From: Thalassospira lucentensis
GTDB lineage: Bacteria; Pseudomonadota; Alphaproteobacteria; Rhodospirillales; Thalassospiraceae
NCBI RefSeq assembly: GCF_011806425.1
Contig: NZ_JAATOV010000004.1
Coordinates: 304,803 to 368,802, forward strand
DNA: 64,000 nt
Direction: 5' to 3'
The notes under the pieces were generated by a model. That model saw nothing but the letters and a program-made list of their open reading frames with translations. It ran no database searches and was not told the origin of the DNA. Position numbers and translations under genes: made by a program. Shown here piece after piece: positions 1 to 8,479 of this stretch. Each line of letters starts with the position of its first letter. Position 1 is the first letter of the stretch.

Positions 1-800
1 AAATTCACCCCAAGTTTCAGATAAGCAGCCCCCTTGGTCCCGCAAATACGAAACTCGCAAGCCTGGAATTTGCGGCCAAATGCGTGGTTATGATTGATCG
101 ATAAATTGCACCGAACGTCGTCGCCGTAATCAAGCATTATGGCACTGCGGGTATTCGACACCGTTGACGTGGGATGCCCGACCGTGCGCGCATGAACGCC
201 TTTGGGATTGCCAAAAAGATCGCGAACGAAATCAAGGTAGTGGATCGAATGCAAAAGAATTTCGACCCGTGGCAGCTTCAACAAAAATTCCCAAAGATGC
301 CACGGCGTATCCAATGCAAGCCACGCATCAAAATCAACAAGATCACCCAAAATCCCCTGTGAAACGGCATCTTTAAGCGCAAGCGACATCGGCGCAAAAC
401 GAAGCTGGAAATTCACTGCGGCCTTAAGCCCCTTGCGCCGGATCACCGAGATAATCCGGTCTGCCTCGGCCAAGTCGGAACCAAGCGGCTTTTGAATGAT
501 CGCAATCGCACCATCAGGCAAAGCTTCAAGCAACTGGGCAATGGCCGTTGGCGGCACCGCAAGATCGTAAATCGTCCCGTCTTGGCCGGTTGCGTCTTCA
601 AGCGTCTCAAACGCCTGCGTGCCCCAAGCGGTTGCAACCTTTTGCGCCTTGGCAAGATCGGGGTCATAAATCCCCGCCACCGGCACCCCCAAATCACGAT
701 AAGCCGGAAGGTGCGCGTCCGTCACGATGGACCCCGCACCGAAAATCACAACTGGGGTTGGCGTTTCTGGCATCTCAATGGTTTGGCGCAACTCAGTCAT
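1..800 (-). CDS. Gfo/Idh/MocA family oxidoreductase (C-terminus beyond window)
   Basis: Reading the minus strand from the ATG at 800 gives an open frame of 266 codons to the window edge with no stop. It begins MTELRQTIEMPETPTPVVIF. An N-terminal Rossmann segment (VVIFGAGSIVTDAHLPAYRDLG) is followed by the family's Lys-Pro motif in IIQKPLGSDLAEADRI, and then by the start of the C-terminal dimerisation domain. Family members oxidise or reduce sugars with NAD(P). The start codon overlaps the end of the mutarotase gene by 8 bp, so it is the last visible gene of a translationally coupled minus-strand operon. Inference: it is the first oxidation step (sugar to lactone) for the sugar handled by this locus. 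The exact substrate cannot be read from sequence. Confidence 0.85.
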   Translation of the reverse strand, partial: MTELRQTIEMPETPTPVVIFGAGSIVTDAHLPAYRDLGVPVAGIYDPDLAKAQKVATAWGTQAFETLEDATGQDGTIYDLAVPPTAIAQLLEALPDGAIAIIQKPLGSDLAEADRIISVIRRKGLKAAVNFQLRFAPMSLALKDAVSQGILGDLVDFDAWLALDTPWHLWEFLLKLPRVEILLHSIHYLDFVRDLFGNPKGVHARTVGHPTSTVSNTRSAIMLDYGDDVRCNLSINHNHAFGRKFQACEFRICGTKGAAYLKLGVN

Positions 801-1122
801 GGTGGAACACCTCGTTCATCTCAGCCCACCATTCGCCGTCACCGCGAGTTTCAAGCGGTCGCTGAAGCGGTTCACATACCGACCACCATCGTTGGGTTTC
901 GGGGTCGGCAGCCATTTTCGCCATATCTGCCGCAAAATCATCGCCGACATATTCGAAATAGGCAAAAAGCAGGTTTTCCGGCTGTTTGAGGAAAATCGAA
1001 TAATTGCGGATGTTGCAGTCCGATATCTTGGCCAAAACACCCGGCCATGCATCTGCGTGCAGGGTTTTGTATTGTGCAATCGCATCTTCGCCGATGCCAA
1101 TCACTTGTCCATGCCTGACCAT
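793..1122 (-). CDS. L-rhamnose mutarotase family protein (RhaM/RhaU, DUF718)
   Basis: This 109-residue protein has the usual family length. Tyr18 and His22 match the catalytic positions of E. coli RhaM, and a conserved Trp pair lies at residues 79-80. The family interconverts alpha and beta anomers of L-rhamnose or related 6-deoxy sugars. The ATG overlaps the TAA of the upstream dehydratase (TAATG) and is preceded by GGGAGG, so translation is coupled. Having a mutarotase among dehydrogenase, lactonase and dehydratase genes fits an oxidative (non-phosphorylating) route that needs one anomer of an incoming 6-deoxyhexose. L-fucose or another sugar is equally possible. Confidence 0.88.
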   Translation of the reverse strand: MVRHGQVIGIGEDAIAQYKTLHADAWPGVLAKISDCNIRNYSIFLKQPENLLFAYFEYVGDDFAADMAKMAADPETQRWWSVCEPLQRPLETRGDGEWWAEMNEVFHHD

Positions 1123-2237
1123 TATGTGTCCTCCCTTATCTCAAACGAACTTCCCGAAACAGTCAGCGCTTTGAGTTTTTCGTGATCCCAATCAATGCCA
1201 AGTCCGGGGGTATCCGGCGCGATTGCGGTCCCCGCCTTACACGCCATCGGGGCTGCGATGTCTTCAAGTTGCGGGATATATTCAAGCCACGGTGCATTGG
1301 GCACGGCACACACCAAACTGACATGCAACTCCATCAGGAAATGCGGGCAGATTGCGATGTTATGCGCCTCCGCCAGATGGGCGACTTTTAGCCACGGCGT
1401 AATCCCGCCAACCCGCGCCACATCTGCCTGAACAATGGTGCACGCATCTGCTGCGATATAATCGGCAAACTGTCCCGGGCTATACAGGCTTTCACCCACG
1501 GCCACAGGAACGCGCGAATGCGCCTGCAACCGCCGATGGCCTGCGATATCGTCCGATGGCAACGGTTCTTCGAACCACGCAATGTTTAGGCGTTCAAGCA
1601 TCGGGACGCGCCTTTGTGCCTCGGCGGCGGTCATGGACTGATTGGCATCGGTCATGATTTCATAGTCATCGCCAAGGGCAGATCTCACCGCCTCAAGCCG
1701 TGCAACATCCCCGGAAACAGACGGCGTTCCGATTTTAACTTTTGACCCTAAAAACCCTTTGGCCTTGGCGTTTTGCGCGTCCTCGACCAACGCTTTTGGG
1801 GGTAAATGCAGCCACCCGCCTTCGGTGGTGTACATGGGAACGGTTTTCTTTGCCCCACCCGCCAACACATGAAGCGGAAGTCCCGTCTTTTGCCCGCGCA
1901 TATCCCAAAGGGCGGTATCGATTGCCGCAAGCGCAAGCGACATAATCGGCCCCACGGCCGTGGCATGCGAACAAAACAAAAGATCGCGCCAGATTGCCTC
2001 AATCCGATCCGCGTCCTGCCCCATCAACCGTGGCAGCAACGTTTCGCGCAACAGCATCAAAATGGACGGGCCCCCATCGCCGATGGTGTAGCTATAGCCC
2101 ATGCCGCCCGCGCCATCCGCATCGTGTAAAACAACAAAGATTGTTTCTTGCGACTTAAACGACTGGATCGCGTCGGTACGGACAACCTTGGGCGCAAGAT
2201 CGACCATAAACGCATTTGCACTGGTAATTCGTGCCAT
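1122..2237 (-). CDS. Mandelate racemase/muconate lactonizing family dehydratase (sugar acid dehydratase)
   Basis: Enolase-superfamily protein of 371 residues. It carries the mandelate-racemase subgroup KxK motif (SKVKIG), metal ligands in MTDANQ, FEEPL and VGESLY, the Asp of ADVARVGG and the catalytic His of ICPHFLMELH. Such enzymes dehydrate sugar acids to 2-keto-3-deoxy acids. Given the neighbouring mutarotase and lactonase, L-fuconate, L-rhamnonate or a similar acid is the likely substrate (inference). The frame is open four codons upstream to a GTG at 2249 that overlaps the ATPase stop. The ATG at 2237 is preferred because GTGAGG lies 6 nt upstream of it. Confidence 0.87.
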   Translation of the reverse strand: MARITSANAFMVDLAPKVVRTDAIQSFKSQETIFVVLHDADGAGGMGYSYTIGDGGPSILMLLRETLLPRLMGQDADRIEAIWRDLLFCSHATAVGPIMSLALAAIDTALWDMRGQKTGLPLHVLAGGAKKTVPMYTTEGGWLHLPPKALVEDAQNAKAKGFLGSKVKIGTPSVSGDVARLEAVRSALGDDYEIMTDANQSMTAAEAQRRVPMLERLNIAWFEEPLPSDDIAGHRRLQAHSRVPVAVGESLYSPGQFADYIAADACTIVQADVARVGGITPWLKVAHLAEAHNIAICPHFLMELHVSLVCAVPNAPWLEYIPQLEDIAAPMACKAGTAIAPDTPGLGIDWDHEKLKALTVSGSSFEIREDT

Positions 2238-2245
2238 TTGCGGCC

Positions 2246-3331
2246 TCACTTTTTCTGGGTATCGCCAGTCTCGGCATCAAACAGATGGCATTTATCGAGC
2301 ATGATCTGGAACGTCATGCGCTCGCCACGGTGTACCGGACGGGGATTAAGCATCTTGGCCTGAACTTCTGTCCCGGCCAAAACCGCAAACAACAGGGTTT
2401 CCGTGCCAAGTGGCTCTGTCAGGTCCACCGTCATTTCAACCTCGGCCATGTGCTCGCCACGTGGCAAAGCATGCCCCACCGGCATGATGTTATCGGCGCG
2501 CACCCCGAATGTAATCGCCTGCCCTTCATCGGTGAAATAGCCCGGCGGCACGGGCAAACGGGTGCCATCGGCAAATTCGATCTGACCGTCTTTGACGACA
2601 CCATCAAGCAAGTTCATCGGCGGTGACCCGATAAAGGTCGCAACAAAGGTGTTGATCGGATTTTCAAACACCTCAAGCGGCGTTCCGACTTGCTCTATAT
2701 GGCCATCGCGCATGATGACAATCCGATCAGCAAGGGTCATGGCCTCGATCTGATCATGGGTGACATAAATGATGGTCGAGCCAAGCTTTTGATGCAGCTT
2801 TTTGATTTCAACCCGCATCTGGGTACGCAATTTCGCATCAAGGTTCGATAGCGGTTCATCGAACAAAAATACTTCCGGATCGCGCACAATCGCACGGCCC
2901 ATGGCAACGCGTTGGCGTTGCCCACCCGAAAGGGCGCCGGGCTTACGATCCAAAAGGGGTGTCAGCGACAAAATATCGGCAGCTTCATTCACGGCCTTGT
3001 CGATGTCAGCCTGTGAATGTTTGGCAATATGAAGCGAAAACCCAAGGTTTTCGCGCACCGTCATATGCGGATAAAGCGCATAGTTCTGAAACACCATAGA
3101 GATGTTGCGATCACGTGGCGGCAAATCGTTGACCACGCGCCCGCCGATTTGCACGTCGCCGCCCGAAATTGCTTCGAGGCCTGCGACCATACGCAGCGTT
3201 GTCGATTTCCCGCACCCTGACGGGCCAACCAGCACGACAAACTCACCATCGGCGATATCCAGATTGATCGCATGGACGACCTCAAGCGGGCCGTATTTCT
3301 TGACCACATTGCGAAGGTGGACCTGAGCCAT
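2246..3331 (-). CDS. ABC sugar transporter ATP-binding protein (MalK/UgpC type)
   Basis: This 361-residue protein has Walker [10 protein letters not shown], signature LSGGQRQR, Walker [17 protein letters not shown] and the H-loop of [10 protein letters not shown], plus a C-terminal TOBE-like domain from about residue 240. It energises the importer formed by the two permeases and the binding protein upstream. The gene lies 4 bp after the MalG-like permease. The ribosome site AAAGGA is formed by the last codons of that permease. The operon runs binding protein, MalF-like, MalG-like, MalK-like, dehydratase, mutarotase, oxidoreductase. A MalK-type subunit may serve more than one importer. Confidence 0.95.
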   Translation of the reverse strand: MAQVHLRNVVKKYGPLEVVHAINLDIADGEFVVLVGPSGCGKSTTLRMVAGLEAISGGDVQIGGRVVNDLPPRDRNISMVFQNYALYPHMTVRENLGFSLHIAKHSQADIDKAVNEAADILSLTPLLDRKPGALSGGQRQRVAMGRAIVRDPEVFLFDEPLSNLDAKLRTQMRVEIKKLHQKLGSTIIYVTHDQIEAMTLADRIVIMRDGHIEQVGTPLEVFENPINTFVATFIGSPPMNLLDGVVKDGQIEFADGTRLPVPPGYFTDEGQAITFGVRADNIMPVGHALPRGEHMAEVEMTVDLTEPLGTETLLFAVLAGTEVQAKMLNPRPVHRGERMTFQIMLDKCHLFDAETGDTQKK

Positions 3332-3335
3332 TTTA

Positions 3336-4202
3336 TTATCCTTTCACGCCGCCAAAAGTAAGGCCGGCAATGAGGTGTTTCTGCACGAGGAACGTCAAAA
3401 TAAGCGCGGGGATAATCATCAACACCGCAAGCGCACACATCCCCCCCCAATTGAGGGTAAATTCAGACGTAAAATCGAGAAGCCCGACCGGCATGGTCTT
3501 TGACGTGGTGGACCGCGTGAGCTGAGACGCCAACGCATATTCATTCCACGATGTCAGAAAGGCAAAGATACCCGCCGATGCGATGCCAGACCGCGCCACG
3601 GGAAACTCAACACGCCAAAATGCCTGCCAGCGTGTGCAGCCATCAATTTCGGCGGCTTCGGCCAGTTCAGGCGGCACCTGACGGAAGAAACCGTCGATCA
3701 GCCAAATCGTGAACGGCACGTTTAAGGCCACATAGGCAATAATCATCCCAAAATGCGTATCGATAATCCCGACACGGGCAAACAGGATGAATAACGGCAA
3801 GGATAACGCCACCCCCGGCACAGCACGCGTCACCATCAGGCCAACAAAAATACCGCCCTTAAATTTGAATTTATAACGTGCAAAGGCATACCCACCGGCC
3901 ATCCCGATCAAAATCGCAATAACGGTTGAGGTCACCGAAATCACCAATGAGTTTGCGAAATAGGTCAGGACAGGCACCCCGCCCTCGCCGATCCCGCCGA
4001 ACATGGCGCGGTAATGATCGAAATTCAGCTCGTTAGGGATCCAGACTGGTGGTTTCGCCATGATTTCCACCGTCGGGCGGAAAGAGTTCAAAACGATCCA
4101 TAAGCCCGGCACACACAGCACCATCATGGCAAAAAACAAGCCAAGAGAATGGGCAACTTTGAGCATCTGACGGCGAAGATTATGATTTGAATTGGTCGCC
4201 AT
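3336..4202 (-). CDS. ABC sugar transporter permease, MalG type
   Basis: Inner-membrane protein of 288 residues with six predicted hydrophobic segments. It carries the EAA loop (ELAEAAEIDGCTRWQAFWRVEFP), where the permease contacts the ATPase. The C-terminus ends in the LTFGGVKG tail typical of MalG-like subunits. It pairs with the MalF-like permease 3 bp upstream to form the translocation channel. The ATG is preceded by GGGGA about 8 nt upstream, inside the end of the previous gene. The binding protein and enzymes of the operon suggest a monosaccharide substrate. Confidence 0.94.
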   Translation of the reverse strand: MATNSNHNLRRQMLKVAHSLGLFFAMMVLCVPGLWIVLNSFRPTVEIMAKPPVWIPNELNFDHYRAMFGGIGEGGVPVLTYFANSLVISVTSTVIAILIGMAGGYAFARYKFKFKGGIFVGLMVTRAVPGVALSLPLFILFARVGIIDTHFGMIIAYVALNVPFTIWLIDGFFRQVPPELAEAAEIDGCTRWQAFWRVEFPVARSGIASAGIFAFLTSWNEYALASQLTRSTTSKTMPVGLLDFTSEFTLNWGGMCALAVLMIIPALILTFLVQKHLIAGLTFGGVKG

Positions 4203-4205
4203 GCG

Positions 4206-5102
4206 TTACATCCCCATCCCGAGTTCTTGGCGAGATTTGGTCAGTTTCTTAAAGAAATAGACGGTAAAGAAAATCGCGAGGAAGATAGAGATATAGCCCA
4301 TCGCATTGGCATACCCCATGCGCGCATCCACATAGCCCGTCCGCCCAATCAGCGTCCAAAGAAGCTCTGTCCGGCGTGCTGGCCCACCATTGGTCATGAT
4401 CTGAACGATGTCATAGGCACGTGCCACATCAAGCGACCGGATCGCCATCGCGATATAGATAAAGGGCATCAAAAACGGCAAGGTGACATAACGGAACGAC
4501 TGCAAAGCCGTGCAACCGTCAACCTTTGCTGCCTCAAGCGGATCACGCGGGATCGCGTACAGCCCTGCTAGAATGAGAATTCCAAACACCGATGTCGATG
4601 TCCAAACCTCTGCAAAGATGATTGAAAACATCGCAAGGTTACCGTCAACCAACCATGGAATGGCGGTATCGGTAATGCCAAGTGACTGCAGTGCGTTGTT
4701 CACCAGTCCCACATTATCATTAAAGATAAACTTGAACTGAAAACCGACCAGGATCGGCGAAAACATCATGGGAAACATCATCATCGTGCGCAAAAGACGC
4801 TGACCACGGGTGACCTTTGACACCATGATCGCAATGCCAAGCCCCAGCAACATTTCAAGGTTAAGCGCAACCGTCAGCAAAAGAACCGTGCGCCCAAAGG
4901 CCGCCCAAAACTTGGCATCGGTGATGGCTTTTTCGTAATTGAACAACCCGACCCAGTTAAAAATACTGTCTGGCCGCGTCAGTCGGTAGGACGTGAAACT
5001 TGAATAAAGTGACAGAACAAGCGGGATCAGCACGACGGCCGATAAAATGATGATGGCTGGTAAAAGCAGAACCAACCACTGAGGGAGCTTCAAGCGCTTC
5101 AT
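4206..5102 (-). CDS. ABC sugar transporter permease, MalF type
   Basis: This 298-residue inner-membrane protein starts MKRLKLPQWLVLLLPAIIIL, so the first transmembrane helix begins almost at once. The EAA motif is PLEAAKVDGCTALQSFRYVTLP. The frame remains open 36 codons upstream, but that extension (rich in His, Pro and Ser) has no membrane character and lies in the intergenic hairpin region. The ATG at 5102 with upstream GGGA is therefore preferred. It forms the heterodimeric channel with the MalG-like subunit. It is separated from the binding-protein gene by a strong stem-loop, consistent with lower expression than the binding protein. Confidence 0.93.
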   Translation of the reverse strand: MKRLKLPQWLVLLLPAIIILSAVVLIPLVLSLYSSFTSYRLTRPDSIFNWVGLFNYEKAITDAKFWAAFGRTVLLLTVALNLEMLLGLGIAIMVSKVTRGQRLLRTMMMFPMMFSPILVGFQFKFIFNDNVGLVNNALQSLGITDTAIPWLVDGNLAMFSIIFAEVWTSTSVFGILILAGLYAIPRDPLEAAKVDGCTALQSFRYVTLPFLMPFIYIAMAIRSLDVARAYDIVQIMTNGGPARRTELLWTLIGRTGYVDARMGYANAMGYISIFLAIFFTVYFFKKLTKSRQELGMGM

Positions 5103-5197
5103 CGGGATGTCCCATAAGTCGGCACGGATGGCTTCGTGCGTTTGGGTCTGAGGATGGTCGAAAGACGGATGGCAGATTGCAGACGGCAGATGGAAAA

Positions 5198-5229
5198 TTG
5201 GGCGGCGCACTTAACGCTGCGCCGCCCAA
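5198..5229 (-). terminator. Stem-loop / attenuator after the binding-protein gene
   Basis: A perfect 12-bp GC-rich stem (arms 5198-5209 and 5218-5229, 8-nt loop) is followed on the minus strand by TTTT. It sits 10 bp after the binding-protein stop codon and before the MalF-like gene. It could be a leaky terminator or a 3'-end stabiliser that sets a high binding-protein to permease ratio. Confidence 0.75.
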
Positions 5230-5239
5230 CCGATCCGGC

Positions 5240-6565
5240 TTAGTAAACGCCTTCTTCTTGCATCAACTCATCAACTGCTTCGGACGCATCAGCCAGCGCC
5301 TCGTCCACGGTCTTGTCCCCAACAATCGCCGCCTGAAGTTCCGGATAAATCAAGTTGGTCGATTCAATCCAAAGGGCAGTCGGCGGAACGGCAAATGCGG
5401 TTGCCGCAGTTTCCTTAAAGGCGGCCAAAACTTCGCTGCGATACGGATCGTCTTTGGCCTGTTCGGAAACATAATCCCAAACAGCTGTGCGTGACGGCAA
5501 CGGCCCGGCAGCACTTTCAAGTTTCTGGCTGTCTTCGTTGGTCAGGAACTCAACCAATGACGCCGCGGCTTCTTTGTTTTCACAATCGTCAGTGACGGAA
5601 AATCCGTGGAAACCCGACCAACCGGTGCGCACACCAGCCGATCCTTTGGGTGCGGGCGCAACGCCAACATTCCCGGCAACTTTGGACGAGGACGGATCAT
5701 TAAAGAACGCCGCCCAGCCCGGCCAATCAAGGTTAAGCGCAATCGTTCCCGAGGCAAATCCGTTGCCCAAATCGTCCCACAGATAGTTGGTTGTACCCGC
5801 CGGAACAGCTCCCGCCTTATACAAATCAACAAACCACTGCAGGGCACGTTTGCCTTCTTCGGAATCAAATGCCGGCGAAAAATCATCGTTAAACAGCTTA
5901 CCGCCTTCGGCAACGACCATCTCGTAGTAACGCCCAACGATGGCTTCGTCTTTACCGGCATATTGCGTGCCATAGAAATTCGGCGGATCGGCAAAGAAAA
6001 TAGCCTGATCTTTTACCTGCGCCCAGGTTTCGGGCACGGCAAGTTTATAGCCATATTCCTCTTCAAACGCCTTGGCGCGCGCCGCATCGTCATAAAGGTC
6101 TTTTTGGTAATACAGTGCCGACACATCAAACTGTGCGCGCGGCAACATGACCAGTTCGCCATCAAACGTCGCGGCTTTGATATTGGCCGGGACAAATTCG
6201 GCAACCACGTCTTTACTGATCAGGTCAGTCAGATCGGTATAAAGGCTGGAATACTGAGACGCGAAGGACGAATGGTTCGACCCAACGCACCAATCGGTTG
6301 TCCCTGCGGCGATATCGGATTTGAACTCTTTATCCAGCTCGAAATGGTTTTTCTTGGAAATAATCTCGACTTTGGCACCTGTTGCCGCTTCCCATTCAGG
6401 GATGCGCGCATAAAGAGCCTCATATTGCTGACCACCGATAAGTTTGGCTTCGATGGTGACACCATCAAATTCGCCGGCTTGTGCGTTGCCGGTTTGGGCA
6501 ACAAAGGCAGTCGCCGCAAAGGCGGCAAGCACGGCGCAGGATGCACCGCTCAAATACTTGTTCAT
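5240..6565 (-). CDS. ABC sugar transporter periplasmic binding protein (SBP family 1)
   Basis: The 441-residue precursor has a Sec signal peptide (MNKYLSGASCAVLAAFAATAFVAQ, probable cleavage near ...NAQA). The mature domain begins EFDGVTIEAKLIGG, with the two-lobed family-1 pattern and aromatic residues typical of a sugar site (NYLWDD, LDWPGWAAFF). It captures the sugar in the periplasm and delivers it to the MalFG-like channel. The ATG at 6565 is chosen because GGGAGG lies just upstream and the signal peptide starts there. Longer in-frame starts add a charged non-signal extension. First gene of the minus-strand operon, divergent from the lactonase. Confidence 0.94.
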   Translation of the reverse strand: MNKYLSGASCAVLAAFAATAFVAQTGNAQAGEFDGVTIEAKLIGGQQYEALYARIPEWEAATGAKVEIISKKNHFELDKEFKSDIAAGTTDWCVGSNHSSFASQYSSLYTDLTDLISKDVVAEFVPANIKAATFDGELVMLPRAQFDVSALYYQKDLYDDAARAKAFEEEYGYKLAVPETWAQVKDQAIFFADPPNFYGTQYAGKDEAIVGRYYEMVVAEGGKLFNDDFSPAFDSEEGKRALQWFVDLYKAGAVPAGTTNYLWDDLGNGFASGTIALNLDWPGWAAFFNDPSSSKVAGNVGVAPAPKGSAGVRTGWSGFHGFSVTDDCENKEAAASLVEFLTNEDSQKLESAAGPLPSRTAVWDYVSEQAKDDPYRSEVLAAFKETAATAFAVPPTALWIESTNLIYPELQAAIVGDKTVDEALADASEAVDELMQEEGVY

Positions 6566-6658
6566 TTTATCCTCCCTAATGGATCGGCCTCTCGACCGGC
6601 TGATGATCCTGCTGTCTTTTGATGCAGCTTTCATATTCGGAATCATCTTTTATATTTA

Positions 6659-6685
6659 AACTTGACTTGATTGGAGAGTCAAGTT
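6659..6685. promoter_or_regulatory. Inverted repeat in the divergent promoter region, candidate operator
   Basis: AACTTGACT and AGTCAAGTT form perfect 9-bp arms separated by 9 bp. The repeat lies between the divergent binding-protein (start 6565) and lactonase (start 6797) genes, a natural place for one regulator to control both arms. No regulator gene for this locus lies in the window, so the cognate protein is unknown. Confidence 0.55.
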
Positions 6686-6796
6686 GAACTCCCCAAAGAA
6701 TTCACCCTCTGCGCGAAAAAAGTTACCCTTACGCAAGCGTGTCAGATAACCACTGTCAAAAGCGCGGGAAACCGGGCGAAAAAGGAAGAAAGCATC

Positions 6797-7627
6797 ATGT
6801 TCATCGATACCCATCTTCACCTCGTTGCACGTGACCGCATTTCCTATCCGTGGCTAAAAGACGTGCCGCAACTCGATCAAGACTGGACCTATGACGCCTA
6901 TGAAAAGACGGCCAAACGCATTGGCATTGATCGGGTTTTACACATGGAAGTCGATTGCGCCCCCAATTGCATCCAAACCGAAAATGCCTTTGTTGCGGAA
7001 TTGATGGCACGGCCCGGAAGTCTTGTTTGCGGTGCCATTTCGTCTGCCCGACCGGAATCGGCTGGCTTTGACGCGTTTCTTGATGAACTCGACCCAAAGG
7101 TAATTAAAGGCATTCGCCGCGTCCTGCATGTGGTGCCCGATGACGTGTCGCAAAGCGATACCTTTCGCGCGAACGTGAAGCGTCTTGGCGACAAGGGCCT
7201 GCCGTTTGATATCTGCGTTTTACAACGTCAACTCGATCTGGCGATTGATCTGGCGGATGCCTGCCCCAACACGGTTTTTGTTCTTGATCATTGCGGCGTT
7301 CCCGACATCGCCGGTGACGGATATGCCGACTGGGCAAAATCCATCAGCCGCCTTGCCGAACGGCAAAACGTAAATGCCAAGATTTCAGGCATATCGGCCT
7401 ACGCCGCACCAGACTGGACGCTTGAAACACTGCGTCCTTATGTCGAACACATCATCGAACAGTTTGGTTGGAACCGAGTTGTTTGGGGGTCTGATAGCCC
7501 CGTCTGCACGCTAAATTCATCGCTGGATCAATGGATGGCGACTACACGCGCCCTGATCGCAGGCGCATCAGAATCAGAACGCACGTCATTTGCCTTTAAA
7601 AACGCAAAGCGCATCTGGTCGATTTAG
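6797..7627 (+). CDS. Amidohydrolase, sugar-lactone hydrolase (COG3618)
   Basis: This 276-residue TIM-barrel protein opens with the metal-binding motif MFIDTHLHL and has the later ligands in FVLDHCGVPD and VVWGSDSPVC. COG3618 enzymes include L-fucono-1,5-lactonase and L-rhamnono-1,4-lactonase, which open the lactone made by the sugar dehydrogenase. A 42-codon in-frame extension upstream exists, but the ATG at 6797 follows AAAGGAAG and starts directly at the first beta strand. It is transcribed divergently from the transporter operon and ends at a bidirectional terminator. The role as lactonase of this locus is inferred from family and context. Confidence 0.88.
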   Translation: MFIDTHLHLVARDRISYPWLKDVPQLDQDWTYDAYEKTAKRIGIDRVLHMEVDCAPNCIQTENAFVAELMARPGSLVCGAISSARPESAGFDAFLDELDPKVIKGIRRVLHVVPDDVSQSDTFRANVKRLGDKGLPFDICVLQRQLDLAIDLADACPNTVFVLDHCGVPDIAGDGYADWAKSISRLAERQNVNAKISGISAYAAPDWTLETLRPYVEHIIEQFGWNRVVWGSDSPVCTLNSSLDQWMATTRALIAGASESERTSFAFKNAKRIWSI

Positions 7628-7660
7628 GGCGGCGCAAGCCTTGCCGAACCAAAACAAAGA

Positions 7661-7696
7661 ACGCCAACAGGCCGTAGATGAAGGGCTTGTTGGCGT
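7661..7696. terminator. Bidirectional rho-independent terminator
   Basis: Arms at 7661-7673 and 7684-7696 pair over 13 bp with one G-T wobble. T-rich tracts lie on both outer sides (ATTTTT on plus, TCTTTGTTTT on minus). It separates the convergent lactonase and ribitol-dehydrogenase-like genes, and so marks the border between the deoxy-sugar and pentitol loci. Confidence 0.8.
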
Positions 7697-7717
7697 ACAT
7701 TTTTGGCATAGAACGTC

Positions 7718-8446
7718 TTAGATATCGAAATTGGTTGGTAGTACGACCATATCGCGGATCGTCACCGTGCGCGGCCGCGACAGCATATATATCACGGCAC
7801 TTGCGACTTCTTCTGGGTCAATCAGCGCACCACTTTCCTTCGCCTTGCGAAGGTTTTCTTCCGGCCAATCTGCCAACAGGGCGGAAACAACTGGCCCCGG
7901 TGAAACCTGTCCGACACGAATACCGTGCTTGTTAAGCTGACGACGCATGGTTTGAACAAAACATGTCATTGCCCATTTGGACCCGGAATAAACCGGCTCC
8001 CAATGAATGGGAATATGGCCAGCAACAGATGCGGTCACGATAATATCGCCTGTGCCGCGCTCCTGCATATGTGGGATCACATCGCGGACATTCTTCATCA
8101 CCGCATTGACGTTCAAATTTAGCATCCGGTCGATTGTTGCCGTATCCGTATCGACCAAATCACCCCCGATATACGACCCTGCATTGCAATGCAGGATATC
8201 AAGATGCCCGACCTTATCCAAAATGCCGGGCACCATCGCCGCACAACTATCGACATCAAGCAGATTGGTCACTTGCCCGACTGCATTGTCGCCAAGTTCA
8301 TCGACAATTCGCGCAAGCGATTTCTCGTCATAATCGACAAGAACAACCTTTGCACCGGCATCAATCAGTGACCGCGTTGTCGCAAGACCAATACCCGACG
8401 CCGCACCCGTAACTGCCGCCGTTTTACCCTGAAGTGGTTTTGACAT
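7718..8446 (-). CDS. SDR oxidoreductase, ribitol 2-dehydrogenase-like
   Basis: Classical short-chain dehydrogenase of 242 residues: cofactor motif TGAASGIG near residue 15, CNAG, and catalytic YSGSK (YxxxK). The overall pattern recalls Klebsiella ribitol 2-dehydrogenase, for example AKVVLVDYDEKSL, NAGSYIGG, WEPVYSGSKWA, SPGPVVSALLADWP and the C-terminal VTIRDMVVLP. That enzyme oxidises ribitol to D-ribulose. This call is from remembered family features, not a search. It is the last gene of the sorC-SDR-SDR minus-strand operon and complements the pentitol importer and xylulokinase across the divergent promoter. Confidence 0.82.
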   Translation of the reverse strand: MSKPLQGKTAAVTGAASGIGLATTRSLIDAGAKVVLVDYDEKSLARIVDELGDNAVGQVTNLLDVDSCAAMVPGILDKVGHLDILHCNAGSYIGGDLVDTDTATIDRMLNLNVNAVMKNVRDVIPHMQERGTGDIIVTASVAGHIPIHWEPVYSGSKWAMTCFVQTMRRQLNKHGIRVGQVSPGPVVSALLADWPEENLRKAKESGALIDPEEVASAVIYMLSRPRTVTIRDMVVLPTNFDI

Positions 8447-8479
8447 TATTTTTCCTCCCGTTGATTTATTATGTGTTTT

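Noticed and set aside
492..989. Plus-strand frame of 165 codons at the left edge
   Set aside because: It is antisense to the Gfo/Idh/MocA and mutarotase genes, both of which have conserved motifs and coupled starts.
5606..6622. Long plus-strand frame of 338 codons
   Set aside because: It is antisense to the sugar-binding-protein gene, whose signal peptide, length and ribosome site are clear. The plus frame shows no family features.
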